From Anaerotignum faecicola (GTDB lineage: Bacteria; Bacillota; Clostridia; Lachnospirales; Anaerotignaceae): a stretch of 64,000 nt of DNA. The position numbers and the translations under genes were made by a program. How positions within the stretch are numbered: the stretch's first letter is position 1; every line of letters begins with the position of its first letter. The stretch is from NCBI GenBank assembly GCA_024460105.1, contig JANFXS010000001.1, positions 463,895 to 527,894 on the forward strand, written 5' to 3'. Under the pieces are notes generated by a model. It ran no database searches and was not told the DNA's origin. It saw only the letters and a program-made list of their open reading frames with translations. This document shows positions 9,635-19,200 of this stretch, piece by piece.

Positions 9635-10147
9635 AAAAGTAAATAATAAGCCCTGACGGATAATAAAATATTCCTGACATATTATCTTACTTTGTATATG
9701 TAATTATTTTAACATAAATACCATAAATTATAAATAGCAATTTAACCGTTTATTAAAAAATATATCCAACCCATTGTTAAAATTATATACTTTTTTGTCA
9801 AATATGTGTACTAAACATTTTTTTAACCAAATTAAAAAGTAATTTTTTATATATTTTAGTATTTTTAAGCTTTATTTATATGAATTTTGACTACCTTTTA
9901 TACAAATACGCATTTATTTTCTGCAAAGTTGTTTTTTTATAAATACAAGTTCATATACTTTCCTCGCATCTTCAAGTATTTTGGGCTTATCATAACGGCC
10001 GGCAAGCGCCTGTCCTAAACGCCCATTAAAAGCTTATGCGGCGTAAAGTTAAAAATATTCATAAATATAATGCCGAAAATCTACAGTGCCGGCCGGCGCA
10101 CATAATTTATGCCAAATAACGCCGCCGCCTTCAAAATTGCTAAAATA
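9635..10147. other. AT-rich divergent intergenic region (glgC/murC)
   Basis: About 500 bp of AT-rich DNA with no credible coding frame. It should hold the glgC promoter (a TTAAAA-17-TAAGAT candidate near 9680-9710 is weak). A GC-rich palindromic core, GCCGGCCGGC, occurs near 10088-10098. No RNA gene was recognised. Confidence 0.5.
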
Positions 10148-10176
10148 TAGACTTTAAACAAAGTATGTAGTATAAT
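10148..10176 (+). promoter_or_regulatory. Candidate sigma-A promoter for murC
   Basis: TAGACT, a 17-nt spacer, then a perfect TATAAT -10 box. It would give murC a leader of about 195 nt in which I recognise no known riboswitch. Confidence 0.4.
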
Positions 10177-10376
10177 TTTATCGTAAGATATTTCATAAAC
10201 CCGCTTGGCAAAACATAAATAATCCTATTTTATATTTCTGTCCCGAATCAGTTTTAATGCCGACGGCGGCTCGATATTTTTAACGGCTTATATTTATAAT
10301 TTTCCATGCAGGTTTTTATACCACCAAAACGGGGATTTATAATCAAATTTAATAAAGAATAGAGGCGTTCTGATTA

Positions 10377-11756
10377 ATGAATAAAAATATTAAGGAAACA
10401 TATAAAAACGTTTATTTTATAGGCATAGGCGGCGTAAGCATGTCAGGCCTTGCCGAAATACTTAACGGCATGGGGATAGCGGTATCCGGTACGGACATAA
10501 AACCGTCGGCCGCTACAAAACGCCTTGAAAATCTCGGCATACATGTCAATTACGGCCATAAAGGCGAAAATATAAAGGACGGCACGGATCTTGTGGTCTA
10601 TACCGCCGCAGTTAAGGAAGATAATCCCGAAGTAGAGGCCGCAAGGGAAAAAGGCATCGAAACAGTCGAAAGGGCCGATCTCCTCGGCGCAATAATGTCA
10701 AACTACAGCCATTCAATAGCCGTAAGCGGAACCCATGGAAAAACAACGACGACCTCTATGATTAGCGAAATACTGCTTGCAGCCGACGCTGACCCGACCA
10801 TAACCGTAGGCGGAACCTTATCGACAATAGGCGGCAATATTAAAGTAGGAAAAAGCGGTTACTTTGTTGCCGAAGCGTGCGAATACCACAACAGTTTCCT
10901 TAAATTTAACCCATATATAGGGATAATACTTAATGTAGAAGCAGATCACCTTGATTTCTTTAAGGATATTGACGAAATAAAGGAATCTTTTAAAAAATTC
11001 GCTTTAAACGTGCCTAAAGAAGGACGCGTTATAATAAACCATGAGGCATATGGTGTTGAATATATTACATCCGGGCTTAACAGCGACGTTATCACATTCG
11101 GCCTTACCTCCGGAGCCGACTGGTATGCCGAAAACATCGTTCATGAACCTGACGGCACAAACAGTTTTGACGCTGTGTTTAAAGGCAAAAACTCAGGCCG
11201 TATTTCCCTGAAGATACCGGGAGAACACAATATTTTAAATGCCCTTGCCGCATGCGCCGCTTCATACTCTCTCGGCATAAGCATGGAAAATATTATAAAA
11301 GGCCTTGATAGCTACACCGGCGTTAACCGCCGTTTCCAGAGAAAAGGCGAATTTAACGGAGTTAAAGTTATCGACGACTACGCGCACCATCCTTCCGAAA
11401 TAAAAGCCACCCTCGCCGCCGCAAAAAATGTCGAGCATAATAAAATATGGTGCGTATTCCAGCCGCACACATATACAAGGGCAAAAGCTTTATTTGAAGA
11501 ATTCGGCAAGGCATTTTCGGACGCCGACAAAATTATCGTCGCCGACATATATGCCGCAAGGGAAAAGGATACGGGGCTTATAAACGCCGAAGATATTGCG
11601 CAAAAAATCAGATCTAACGACAAAGACGCCGTTTATCTCGGAAATTTCGACAGTATAGTTGACTACATTAAATCCACAGCATGTCCGGGCGATCTGTTGA
11701 TAACCATGGGCGCCGGAGATGTTTATTTAGTTGGGGAAAGGCTGGTTTCCCAATAG
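10377..11756 (+). CDS. murC: UDP-N-acetylmuramate--L-alanine ligase
   Basis: A 459-aa cytoplasmic Mur ligase that adds L-alanine to UDP-MurNAc, the first amino acid of the peptidoglycan stem. The N-terminal Rossmann domain begins FIGIGGVSMSGLAEILNGMG. The ATP loop is SGTHGKTTTTSM (about residues 115-126). The Mg/UDP region contains NVEADHLDFF, and the C-terminal domain carries DDYAHHPSEIKATL near 332. Length and motif order are normal. An AGAGG lies upstream of the ATG. It stands alone, bounded downstream by DnaA-box-like sequences and a bidirectional terminator. Confidence 0.97.
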   Translation: MNKNIKETYKNVYFIGIGGVSMSGLAEILNGMGIAVSGTDIKPSAATKRLENLGIHVNYGHKGENIKDGTDLVVYTAAVKEDNPEVEAAREKGIETVERADLLGAIMSNYSHSIAVSGTHGKTTTTSMISEILLAADADPTITVGGTLSTIGGNIKVGKSGYFVAEACEYHNSFLKFNPYIGIILNVEADHLDFFKDIDEIKESFKKFALNVPKEGRVIINHEAYGVEYITSGLNSDVITFGLTSGADWYAENIVHEPDGTNSFDAVFKGKNSGRISLKIPGEHNILNALAACAASYSLGISMENIIKGLDSYTGVNRRFQRKGEFNGVKVIDDYAHHPSEIKATLAAAKNVEHNKIWCVFQPHTYTRAKALFEEFGKAFSDADKIIVADIYAAREKDTGLINAEDIAQKIRSNDKDAVYLGNFDSIVDYIKSTACPGDLLITMGAGDVYLVGERLVSQ

Positions 11757-11813
11757 TTATCCACACTATCCACAGAGTTATAAACATTTTATGATTAATA
11801 TTACTGTTGATAA
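11757..11813. promoter_or_regulatory. DnaA-box-like cluster at the murC stop
   Basis: A perfect TTATCCACA (11757-11765) starts inside the murC stop region, followed at once by CTATCCACA (11766-11774, one mismatch). TGTTGATAA (11805-11813) is one mismatch from the reverse box. DnaA binding is inferred from the consensus only. Confidence 0.45.
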
Positions 11814-11875
11814 CTTGTTTTTCCCCATAAACATACGTCTTTTCCCAGCAGTATAAAACTGCCGTAAAACACGGC

Positions 11876-11937
11876 AAAAACTCCTTTGATTTTTCGGCGC
11901 ACGTAAAAGCGCTTATATTATATCAAAGGAGTTTTTT
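11876..11937. terminator. Bidirectional terminator between murC and the GH3-type gene
   Basis: AAAAACTCCTTTGAT (11876-11890) pairs with ATCAAAGGAGTTTTTT (11922-11937), and an inner GGCGC/GCGC stem is present. T runs occur on both strands, so it ends murC (+) and the convergent GH3-type gene (-). Confidence 0.85.
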
Positions 11938-12018
11938 GCTGCCCAATTATATCAGCCGACGCAAAATCGTGCTTTGCATCAATTATTAAACGCGCCGAAA
12001 CTACGCGGCGTTTCCGGC

Positions 12019-13683
12019 TTATTCCATCTTTTGAATCATAGAAAAGAAAAAGCTTTCCCTGAACTTATTGTCAATCAGACGCACCGGCTTTATCTGCCCC
12101 GACGCTCCGCCTTTGGCGCACATAAGCTGCCTGTACACGGCATACGAACCTTCCCTAAGCATATTTATTTTAAGAGGGGCTATAATACCCAATTTCCGTT
12201 TGTCCAAATACGAACGGTTAAACCTTCCTATTTCCAAATCAAGCGCGCTTTCGTATTCCGAAAGGCGTTCTTTTTTTATCCCGCCTGGTATTTCCATAAA
12301 AACTATATACCTTGCCGGGCTGTGGCTGTAATCCGGATACAGACTGTATTCGGCGACGTCTGCTCCCGTTTTTTCGGAAAAGGCGTTAATCGCCGACTGC
12401 ATGGCGTAATCGTTTGTTTTTTCGCCTGCCAGGCTTACAATCTGATTTTTCCTGTAAAGGAATTTAATAACAGGGCATGTCCCCCAAAATCCTACAACCT
12501 TTATCACGTCAAGCATTTTATAGCGGTAAAAACCTGAAAGATTGGTTATTACAAGTTCATAGTCGCGCCCTTTTTCAATTTCGCCGACGGTTTTCGGCCC
12601 GCCGCCGCGCTCAATGTCTATAAATTCGTAAAAGGCGCTGTCGAGTATCATAACCATTCCGTCGTCCTCCGGGGCTATATGTGTGGCAAATATCCCTTCC
12701 GACGCGGAATATATGCTTTCGTTTAAAAGCGCCCCTCCCATGTAGCGCCGCATTTTATCTGCATATACCGAAAAGCTTCCCCCGCCTATGCCGTATATAA
12801 ATTTGAAATCAGGCCAAATCCTTGTAAGTATTCCGTCAAAGCCCTTCTCGCATTCCTTCCTTATAAATCTCCCCCTGCCGGGCATGGGCTTAATGCCCTC
12901 CGAGATTTCTTTTCTTACGCGCGGCGGCATAATTATATCTTCGTTTACAGTTCCCCGTTCTATATCGCCGGCCAGCATTTCCCAGTTATCCTCAAAATAT
13001 TTCATGGCGTCAACGGCGGTGTTCAGAAATGCGCATGTAATAAACGACAAATCCTCTTCCATAAGGGCAAAGCGCAGATGAAGGTATTTTGTATCCGTTT
13101 CGCCTCCGGGATATGTGGCCGCCAAAGGCGACGTATACACATAATGTTCCACATCCTTATATTTCTCGCGTATTTTGCTTGAAACAGCCCCATACGAATA
13201 ACCGTTAAGGTTTTTAAGGCGCACATTTGCAAGGGATAGCCCTCTGCTTTTTTTCCAGTTATCCCCAAGCGTGTTTTCCATTGCCCCAAAACATACGTTT
13301 AAAGTATAGTCAGTAAACATTTCAAGCGCCTCGGCGCACATGGGAACCTTTTTAGGCAATCCGCTGCTGCCGCTGCTTTCGGCAAAATGTACTGGGCGGC
13401 GCGCTGAAAGTATATTTTCGCCTCCGTTTAATATGCTTTCAATATATTCCTCATAATCGGAATATTCTGTTAAAGGCGCTTTTTCCATATATTCCTTCAC
13501 ATTCTTTATGTTTCCGAAACCGTATTTCCTTCCGTATACGGTATCTTTATTTTCCGATAAAATACGCATAAGCAGTTCTTCGTTGCTTTTTGCAGCGTTT
13601 TTGCTTAATTGAGACATATTGGCAATACGTTCTCTGCCTATTTCTATTTTGCGTTTAATTGCTTTTAATGTTGCCTTTTCCAT
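12019..13683 (-). CDS. GH3-family acyl-adenylating amide synthetase
   Basis: A 554-aa protein of the GH3 family, a branch of the ANL superfamily. Plant GH3 enzymes adenylate a carboxylic acid such as indole-acetate or jasmonate and join it to an amino acid. The P-loop-like motif ESSGSSGLPKKVPM is at about residues 100-114. YGIGGGSFSVYADKMRRY and SASEGIFATH match the acyl-binding and ATP regions, and FYRYKMLDVIKVVGFWG the hinge. An excellent RBS (AAGGAG) precedes the ATG. The gene is divergent from a RimK-type ATP-grasp ligase 98 bp away, which is also a carboxylate-amine ligase. Bacterial GH3 substrates are mostly unknown and I cannot name this one. Confidence 0.85.
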   Translation of the reverse strand: MEKATLKAIKRKIEIGRERIANMSQLSKNAAKSNEELLMRILSENKDTVYGRKYGFGNIKNVKEYMEKAPLTEYSDYEEYIESILNGGENILSARRPVHFAESSGSSGLPKKVPMCAEALEMFTDYTLNVCFGAMENTLGDNWKKSRGLSLANVRLKNLNGYSYGAVSSKIREKYKDVEHYVYTSPLAATYPGGETDTKYLHLRFALMEEDLSFITCAFLNTAVDAMKYFEDNWEMLAGDIERGTVNEDIIMPPRVRKEISEGIKPMPGRGRFIRKECEKGFDGILTRIWPDFKFIYGIGGGSFSVYADKMRRYMGGALLNESIYSASEGIFATHIAPEDDGMVMILDSAFYEFIDIERGGGPKTVGEIEKGRDYELVITNLSGFYRYKMLDVIKVVGFWGTCPVIKFLYRKNQIVSLAGEKTNDYAMQSAINAFSEKTGADVAEYSLYPDYSHSPARYIVFMEIPGGIKKERLSEYESALDLEIGRFNRSYLDKRKLGIIAPLKINMLREGSYAVYRQLMCAKGGASGQIKPVRLIDNKFRESFFFSMIQKME

Positions 13684-13721
13684 ACTTAGCTCCTTTTTAT
13701 ATTTTACATACTGTATACCAC

Positions 13722-13750
13722 TTGTAACACTGCATATGCTGTGGTAGAAT
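13722..13750 (+). promoter_or_regulatory. Sigma-A promoter of the RimK-type gene
   Basis: TTGTAA (13722-13727), a 17-nt spacer and TAGAAT (13745-13750), 32 nt before the start codon. It lies in the 98-bp gap between the divergent GH3-type and RimK-type genes. Confidence 0.55.
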
Positions 13751-13781
13751 ATTCAGATATTAATTTTTTGGAGGAATAATA

Positions 13782-14696
13782 ATGCCGGGATTTATACTTA
13801 TTGGCGAAAAAAGCGCTAAATTGAAAGACCTTGATATATTTACCGAAACATTTAACAGCCTCGGCCTGCCGCTTGAAAAGGTATATGCCGACGATATTGC
13901 CGTAATAAGCGGCGAAACGCCTTATATTTATATCCGCGGCGCCAAAACGCCGCCGCCTGATTTTATAATTCCGGCATTTTTCGGCGACAACACATATCAC
14001 AACAGAAGCGTTGTACGCATGTTTGAAAGTATCGGCGTCCTCTGCATAAATAACTGCGACTGCCTTATAAATACGGGCGACAAGCTTAAAAGCTTCCAGC
14101 TTATTAAAAAGCATGCGCCATATGCCTGTCTGCCAAAAACAATGCTGTATATGCCTTCCATAGGCGAAAAAACTATAACCGAAAACTTTTCATTTCCTAT
14201 TATAGTAAAAATAGACCACGGAGCAAAGGGAACCGGCGTATCCCTTGCCAAAAATTACGATCATCTTATTGATATAATAGGATTATACCGTAAAAGCTAC
14301 AACGACGAAATACTTTTACAGGAATTTATATCCGAGTCGGCCGGCGTGGATCTTAGGATTATAATATGCGGCGGCAAATATATAACTTCTTTTAAAAGGA
14401 TAAATGAAAAATGCTTTAAGTCCAATCTGGCTTCGGGCGGCCGCCTTGAGTTTTTCACGCCGCCCGATGAAATAATAAATACTGCAAAAGCCGTAGGAGC
14501 CGCGCTCAACATAAATCTCGGCAGCGTGGACTTTCTTCTCGGAAGCAAAGGGCGGTACTATGTATGCGAAGCAAACTCCATGCCCGGCCTAAGCTATGTT
14601 AAAGCGGCGGCAAAGGCAGGGCTTAGGAACCCTCTTTCAGATATAGCCGAAAATATAAGGCGGCAAGTTGAAAACCACAAATCAAATATACAATAA
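13782..14696 (+). CDS. RimK-type ATP-grasp ligase
   Basis: A 304-aa ATP-grasp enzyme of the RimK/LysX group, which forms an amide bond through an acyl-phosphate. Visible parts are the linker VRMFESIGVLCINNCDCLIN, the ATP-binding strand FPIIVKIDHGAKGTGVSL (about 138-156), LLQEFISESAGVDLRI (about 173-190), and the metal-binding end YVCEANSMPGLSYVKAA (about 258-275). RimK members add glutamate to ribosomal protein S6, to coenzyme F420, or to amino-acid carrier proteins. No LysW-like acidic carrier is seen here, so the acceptor is unknown. RBS GGAGG lies 9 nt before ATG. The divergent neighbour is a GH3-type ligase. Confidence 0.85.
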   Translation: MPGFILIGEKSAKLKDLDIFTETFNSLGLPLEKVYADDIAVISGETPYIYIRGAKTPPPDFIIPAFFGDNTYHNRSVVRMFESIGVLCINNCDCLINTGDKLKSFQLIKKHAPYACLPKTMLYMPSIGEKTITENFSFPIIVKIDHGAKGTGVSLAKNYDHLIDIIGLYRKSYNDEILLQEFISESAGVDLRIIICGGKYITSFKRINEKCFKSNLASGGRLEFFTPPDEIINTAKAVGAALNINLGSVDFLLGSKGRYYVCEANSMPGLSYVKAAAKAGLRNPLSDIAENIRRQVENHKSNIQ

Positions 14697-15360
14697 CTAT
14701 CCGAAAAATTGCGGCATACGGCAATATTATCATACAAATCTAATTTATTGCCGATCCGCGGAGTATTCCATGTTTTTTACGTTTTTAAGCACGCCGTTTA
14801 TACCTTCGATTTTTCGGTATTCACTTCAGCCTATATATTATAAAGTTTCCCCGTATTTTCAAACTTCCAGCCAACCCGAAAATCCGCATAACATATACGG
14901 CTTTGAAAAACGGCAAACATTACGCATGATATTTAGGATTAAATTACCTTCAATTTACGATGTTCAATTTACAATGGAATATATGGTTTAGAACAGCATC
15001 GGCGTCATAGCGGCGGCGTCAAAAGCATTACCGCGCCGCTTAGACTGCTTTTGCACCCTTACTTTATCTTTGCTCTTAAACCGCTAATGCCGTTGCAGGC
15101 TCTTCAACTCCATATAAAGAAATTTTTTGTTATTCAATGCACAAATATGCAGGCAAGTGTACAAACCTTATGAGAGTTGCGGCGCATTTTCCAAAGCGGA
15201 GTTAAAAAGTCCCAATCAAGGGTTTGCAGCGCCAAAGAACAGAAAAATTTACCATGCGGAGCCTGTATGTTCGTAAGCTTAAGGTATTCATGTTTCATAT
15301 AAATGCATCTAACGGTAAATCTTTCTGTACAAATTAATATACTGTTAATATACTGCCGAC
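14697..15360. other. Intergenic region without recognised gene
   Basis: About 660 bp between the RimK-type gene and the gntP terminator. Short frames exist (for example 14668-14991) but overlap the end of the ligase, lack an RBS and have no recognisable composition. I see no RNA gene or repeat. Confidence 0.5.
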
Positions 15361-15397
15361 AAAAAAACACTGTTTCTTAAAGAAACAGTGTTTTTTT
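15361..15397. terminator. Terminator downstream of gntP
   Basis: A perfect 17-bp stem (AAAAAAACACTGTTTCT / AGAAACAGTGTTTTTTT) with a 3-nt loop. It can act in both directions and lies about 100 nt beyond the gntP stop. Confidence 0.9.
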
Positions 15398-15493
15398 GAA
15401 ATGTGCCGCTGCCCATGTGAATTTAAATCAGTTAATTTAAATCGCCATACTCATTTAACCCCCCGTTAAATACGGCGGCGGCTGTATTCAATT

Positions 15494-16840
15494 TTAAAGC
15501 CCCGGAAGAACTCCCGCGAACAGGCTTAATATAAGCACTACTACAAAACCCGATAAGCCCGCTACAAGGCCGCCTATCGTCCATGTTTTAAATGTTTCCG
15601 CAAACGAGAAACCGGAGAACCTGTTAATTACCCAGAAACCTGAATCGTTCGGGAGCGAAAGCCCTACGCTTCCACAGCATGTTGCAAGGCCTACAAGTAC
15701 CGGCGACGCACCTACTGCCGCAATAGTCGGCGCAACAATCGACGCCGTTGTTACGAGGGCTACTGTTGCAGAACCCTGTGCCGCACGGAGTATCTGCGAA
15801 AGAAGGAACGCAAGCAGTATAAGCGGTATATTGAAGTTGCCCATAACGTTAACAAGATATTCGCCGATACCTGTTGAGTTGATAATCTGCCCAAAACTTC
15901 CGCCGGCTCCCGTTATAAGAAATACCATTCCGGCCTGCGCCGCGCCTTCTGTAAGCACGTCTTCCAAAGGCCTTTTGAGGTATTTTTTAAGGGCGAAAAC
16001 CGCAACGAGCACGCCTATGAAAAGCGCTATATTCTTATCGCCGATAAATGTGAAAAACGCTGTTACGGCAGGGCTCTTATCACCTATAACCGCTCCGGCA
16101 ACAGTGCCTAAGAGTATAAGGAGTATAGGAAGGAGAATAAGCCCGATTGCAAGCTGTCCGCTTGGCTTAGGACCGTTTGAAGCTTCAGCCTTTGCCGCGG
16201 CCTCGCTGTCCTCCTTAATTTCAAAGCCGTTAGGGAAAAACTTGTCCACAGTTAATTTTGAATATAAAACGCCGCCTATTAAGCTGGCAGGAACCGCAAC
16301 TACTAGCGAATAGAATACGAACGGCCCCATGCTCGCCCCTACAGTGCCGGCAACGGCCATAGGCCCAGGAGTAGGAATAACAAGGCAATGGGCAACAATA
16401 AGGCCTACGCCAAGCGCCGTAACAAAACGCGCAAAATTAATGCCCGTCTGCTTTGAAAGCTGTTTCGCAATAGAAACAAGTATAACGAAAGCCGCGTCAA
16501 AATAAACAGGTATTGCAACTATAACGCCTGTTAAGTTCATTGCCAACGGCGAGTTCTTTACGCCGATTTTTTCAAGCACAAGGCTTGCTATTTCTTCTGT
16601 GCCGCCCGTTTCATAAAGGAGCTGGCCAAGTAAAATTCCGAGCGCGATAACAATACCTATAGAGGTCATTGTAGAGCCGAAGCCCTTCGCTATATCGGTT
16701 GGTATCTGCGCAACCGGAATACCGCCGCCCAAACCGATAACTATTGAAACTAATAAAAGCGCGATGAAAGGGTTTACTTTAAATTTGATGATAAGAAGCA
16801 TTAATAAAGCTATACCCACTAAGAAAATTGCAAGAAGCAT
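15494..16840 (-). CDS. GntP-family gluconate/organic acid permease
   Basis: A 448-aa integral membrane transporter with about 12 hydrophobic segments. Family hallmarks include FKVNPFIALLLVSIVIGLGGGIP near the N-terminus, a polar GFGSTMTSIGIVIALG loop, and the C-terminal RAAQGSATVALVTTASIVAP and NDSGFWVINRFSGFS. GntP proteins are H+ symporters for gluconate and related sugar acids or hydroxy acids. I chose the ATG at 16840, preceded by GGAGGG at 6-nt spacing. The longer frame to 16981 adds 47 residues with no RBS. No sugar-acid kinase is adjacent, so the substrate cannot be fixed. Confidence 0.9.
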   Translation of the reverse strand: MLLAIFLVGIALLMLLIIKFKVNPFIALLLVSIVIGLGGGIPVAQIPTDIAKGFGSTMTSIGIVIALGILLGQLLYETGGTEEIASLVLEKIGVKNSPLAMNLTGVIVAIPVYFDAAFVILVSIAKQLSKQTGINFARFVTALGVGLIVAHCLVIPTPGPMAVAGTVGASMGPFVFYSLVVAVPASLIGGVLYSKLTVDKFFPNGFEIKEDSEAAAKAEASNGPKPSGQLAIGLILLPILLILLGTVAGAVIGDKSPAVTAFFTFIGDKNIALFIGVLVAVFALKKYLKRPLEDVLTEGAAQAGMVFLITGAGGSFGQIINSTGIGEYLVNVMGNFNIPLILLAFLLSQILRAAQGSATVALVTTASIVAPTIAAVGASPVLVGLATCCGSVGLSLPNDSGFWVINRFSGFSFAETFKTWTIGGLVAGLSGFVVVLILSLFAGVLPGL

Positions 16841-17004
16841 TTTATGCCCTCCTAGAAATAAATTGCAGAAATGAGCCGTTTTTATAACATATCCCGGGTT
16901 TATTACAATTAAACAGGCCTTAAACATTTGCACATATATAATAAATAAATGCGCCTGTAATGTCAAATTTTTAACGGCCAAATATTTCTTTTAATGTTAA
17001 AAAA

Positions 17005-17262
17005 TTATTTGTGATATTTAACATGCACAGCTTCGGTAAGTCCGGCGAAAAAATGCCTAAAAACAAATATTTCTACAAAAAACATCATAAAATCCCTATA
17101 TAAAGCTATAAAAAATACAGAAAATTCCTCAAATCTAAATATTTTATATTTATATATAAATATACATCCAGCCATAATAATAACAGCGGCAATATGCGCA
17201 TTTCCATAACTTAAAATCCCCAAAATATGAATAAAACTGAAAAATAATAAAAATCTAAGCAA
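17005..17262 (-). CDS. Candidate small membrane protein (TTG start)
   Basis: An 85-residue frame starting with TTG (17260-17262), preceded 6 nt upstream by a strong GGGGGAG ribosome site. It is strongly hydrophobic, with three likely membrane segments (LLFFSFIHILGILSYG, HIAAVIIMAGCIFIY, and EFSVFFIALYRDFMMFFVEIF), and ends in a polar HVKYHK tail. It lies 164 bp upstream of gntP on the same strand. I recognise no family. AT-rich DNA easily yields hydrophobic frames, so only the RBS argues for it. Confidence 0.35.
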   Translation of the reverse strand: MLRFLLFFSFIHILGILSYGNAHIAAVIIMAGCIFIYKYKIFRFEEFSVFFIALYRDFMMFFVEIFVFRHFFAGLTEAVHVKYHK

Positions 17263-18025
17263 AATAAACTCCCCCTAACTTCAGTATAAAAATATAAAAC
17301 AAAAAAAGTTCACAAATTTTATTGTCTTTTATAAAATTTACATTTTTAACCCGTTAAAATTTTAAGCGTTTATTTCTGTGTACATTTCGACGTAAATTTA
17401 TAAAGCTTTACCGATTTCCTATGTGCTTTTTGTTTATATTAAAATGGACGATGTGTTGCGGGTAAAACTCCATGCCGCCTCCATTCGGCTAAATATGGCA
17501 ATTTAAAGTTTTGATCCGAAATTGCTCCGGCTAATTTGCTGCAAACGTTTCCGCATTGCAACAATATAGGGCCGCGACGGTTTTTTTTCGTCTGTCTGTT
17601 TATACCTTCGCTTGCATTAGAATTTTTTTACATAATACGAAAGCCGATATTAACGGACTTAGCTTTAAATTGTTGTAAAAAGATGTGTATATAATTTCAT
17701 TTTTTTTATTCTAATCTTAAATTTCCCGGTATATTTTCGTATAAATTCAATCAATAATTATTCAAATAAAGCATATTAATAAAATATTGTTCATTATAAA
17801 CGCGATATAATACCGTTATATTCCATATATCATTCTTAATTTTGAAGCGCATCCTTTAATATTTCCATTAAAAACTATATATTTCATATATTTTTCTATA
17901 CAAAAGCATCGTTTGTGTAAAATTTCATCCGCTTTTTGAAAACAAAAGCGTTTCCGCCTATGCAATATTATGAATTAATCCTGCCGAAAACCAAATGAAC
18001 GGAACAAATTTTGAAATTTATATAA
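17263..18025. other. AT-rich intergenic region
   Basis: About 760 bp of very AT-rich DNA between the small frame and the pot operon. Nothing coding or structured was recognised. Confidence 0.5.
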
Positions 18026-18027
18026 TT

Positions 18028-18073
18028 AAAAACCGCCGCACAAATGATCTGCAATCATCTGCACGGCAGTTTT
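18028..18073 (-). terminator. Terminator of the pot operon
   Basis: AAAAACCGCCG pairs with GCACGGCAGTTTT around an ATGAT/ATCAT inner stem. On the minus strand the hairpin is followed by TTTTTAATTATAT. It lies about 50 nt after the potD stop. Confidence 0.7.
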
Positions 18074-18123
18074 ATATTCATTAATCTATACAGCGTATAA
18101 ATTCCTTAAAATACCGTTCGCTT

Positions 18124-19200
18124 TTATTTTTCCGCTTTAACTTTAATCCAAAGATCCGAAAGTTTCTGTTTTAAAACCTCGTTGTCCCTGAAAATCTCAT
18201 CTTTATCGTATCCCATCCTCGGAAGGTAAGCCTCGTTATCCGCATATAAACCGCCTTCACCGCTCATTTCATCAAGAACTTCCTGGTTGCTTGAAGCATA
18301 GCCAACCGTTTCGCTGTTGCCGTACGACGCGTCATATGTCAGAACATAGTTTATAAATTCATGGGCAAGTTCCGGATTTTCGGCATTGGCTGGTATAACC
18401 ATAGCGTCGCTCCAAAGGTTTGTTCCTTCCGACGGCATGAAATATTCCATATCCTCATTTTCGTCAAGTATAACCGTCGCATCGCCGCTGTAAACAACCG
18501 CTATATCCTTGTCGCCGTTCATCATACTGTCAATTACTTCATCTGTTACATATATAGGTTCCATTGTATCGTTAAGTTCCCTGAGCCATTCATACGCCTC
18601 GTTTATTTCTTCCTCATTATCGGTATTCATAGAATATCCGAGCGCTTTAAGGGCAACCATAAACGAGTCCCTTTCGGAATCGTACATATAAATCCTGCCT
18701 TTGTAATTTGTATCTTTTAATATTTCCCAGCCTTTTTCCTCAATAAGTTCCGTAGGCACGTTTTCCTTATTATATACAAGGCCTACTGTCCCCCAGAAAT
18801 ACGGCACGGAATATGTGTTGTCAGGGTCGTAGTCAAGGTTTTTTACACCGTCGGAAAGGTTTTCTATATTAGGTATAAGGCTTTTGTCTATTTCCATAAG
18901 CATGTCGTTTGCAATAAGCCTTTCAATCATATAATCCGAAGGCACAAGCACGTCGTATGAATCTCCTGCCTGAAGCTTGGTGTACATCATTTCATTTGAA
19001 TCAAAATATTCGACGATAACGTCAACGCCGAACTCATCCTCAAAGTCCGAAATCAGGTTTTCACCCATATATTCGCCCCAGTTGTAAAGCTTTAACGTAT
19101 TTGAGGAATATTTTTCTTCTCCTCCCTCCGAATTCGAGCTGCCGCCGCATCCGCTTAATAAAAGCGCGGCTCCTAAAAAACATACGATTAATTTTTTCAT
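18124..19200 (-). CDS. potD: Polyamine ABC transporter substrate-binding lipoprotein PotD
   Basis: A 358-aa extracellular binding protein tethered as a lipoprotein. The signal peptide ends in the lipobox LLLSGC with the lipidated Cys at residue 18. The mature part begins with LKLYNWGEYMGENLISDFED, typical of spermidine/putrescine binders, and continues with DVLVPSDYMIERLI, then YSVPYFWGTVGLVYN. The acidic ligand-binding residues of PotD should lie in these stretches. It is the last gene of the operon. Its ATG overlaps the potC stop (ATGA), and its RBS (GGAAAAG) is inside potC, so translation is coupled. Confidence 0.95.
   Translation of the reverse strand: MKKLIVCFLGAALLLSGCGGSSNSEGGEEKYSSNTLKLYNWGEYMGENLISDFEDEFGVDVIVEYFDSNEMMYTKLQAGDSYDVLVPSDYMIERLIANDMLMEIDKSLIPNIENLSDGVKNLDYDPDNTYSVPYFWGTVGLVYNKENVPTELIEEKGWEILKDTNYKGRIYMYDSERDSFMVALKALGYSMNTDNEEEINEAYEWLRELNDTMEPIYVTDEVIDSMMNGDKDIAVVYSGDATVILDENEDMEYFMPSEGTNLWSDAMVIPANAENPELAHEFINYVLTYDASYGNSETVGYASSNQEVLDEMSGEGGLYADNEAYLPRMGYDKDEIFRDNEVLKQKLSDLWIKVKAEK

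Noticed and set aside
14668-14991. A 107-codon frame after the RimK-type gene
   Set aside because: It starts inside the ligase in another frame, has no ribosome site and a composition unlike its neighbours.
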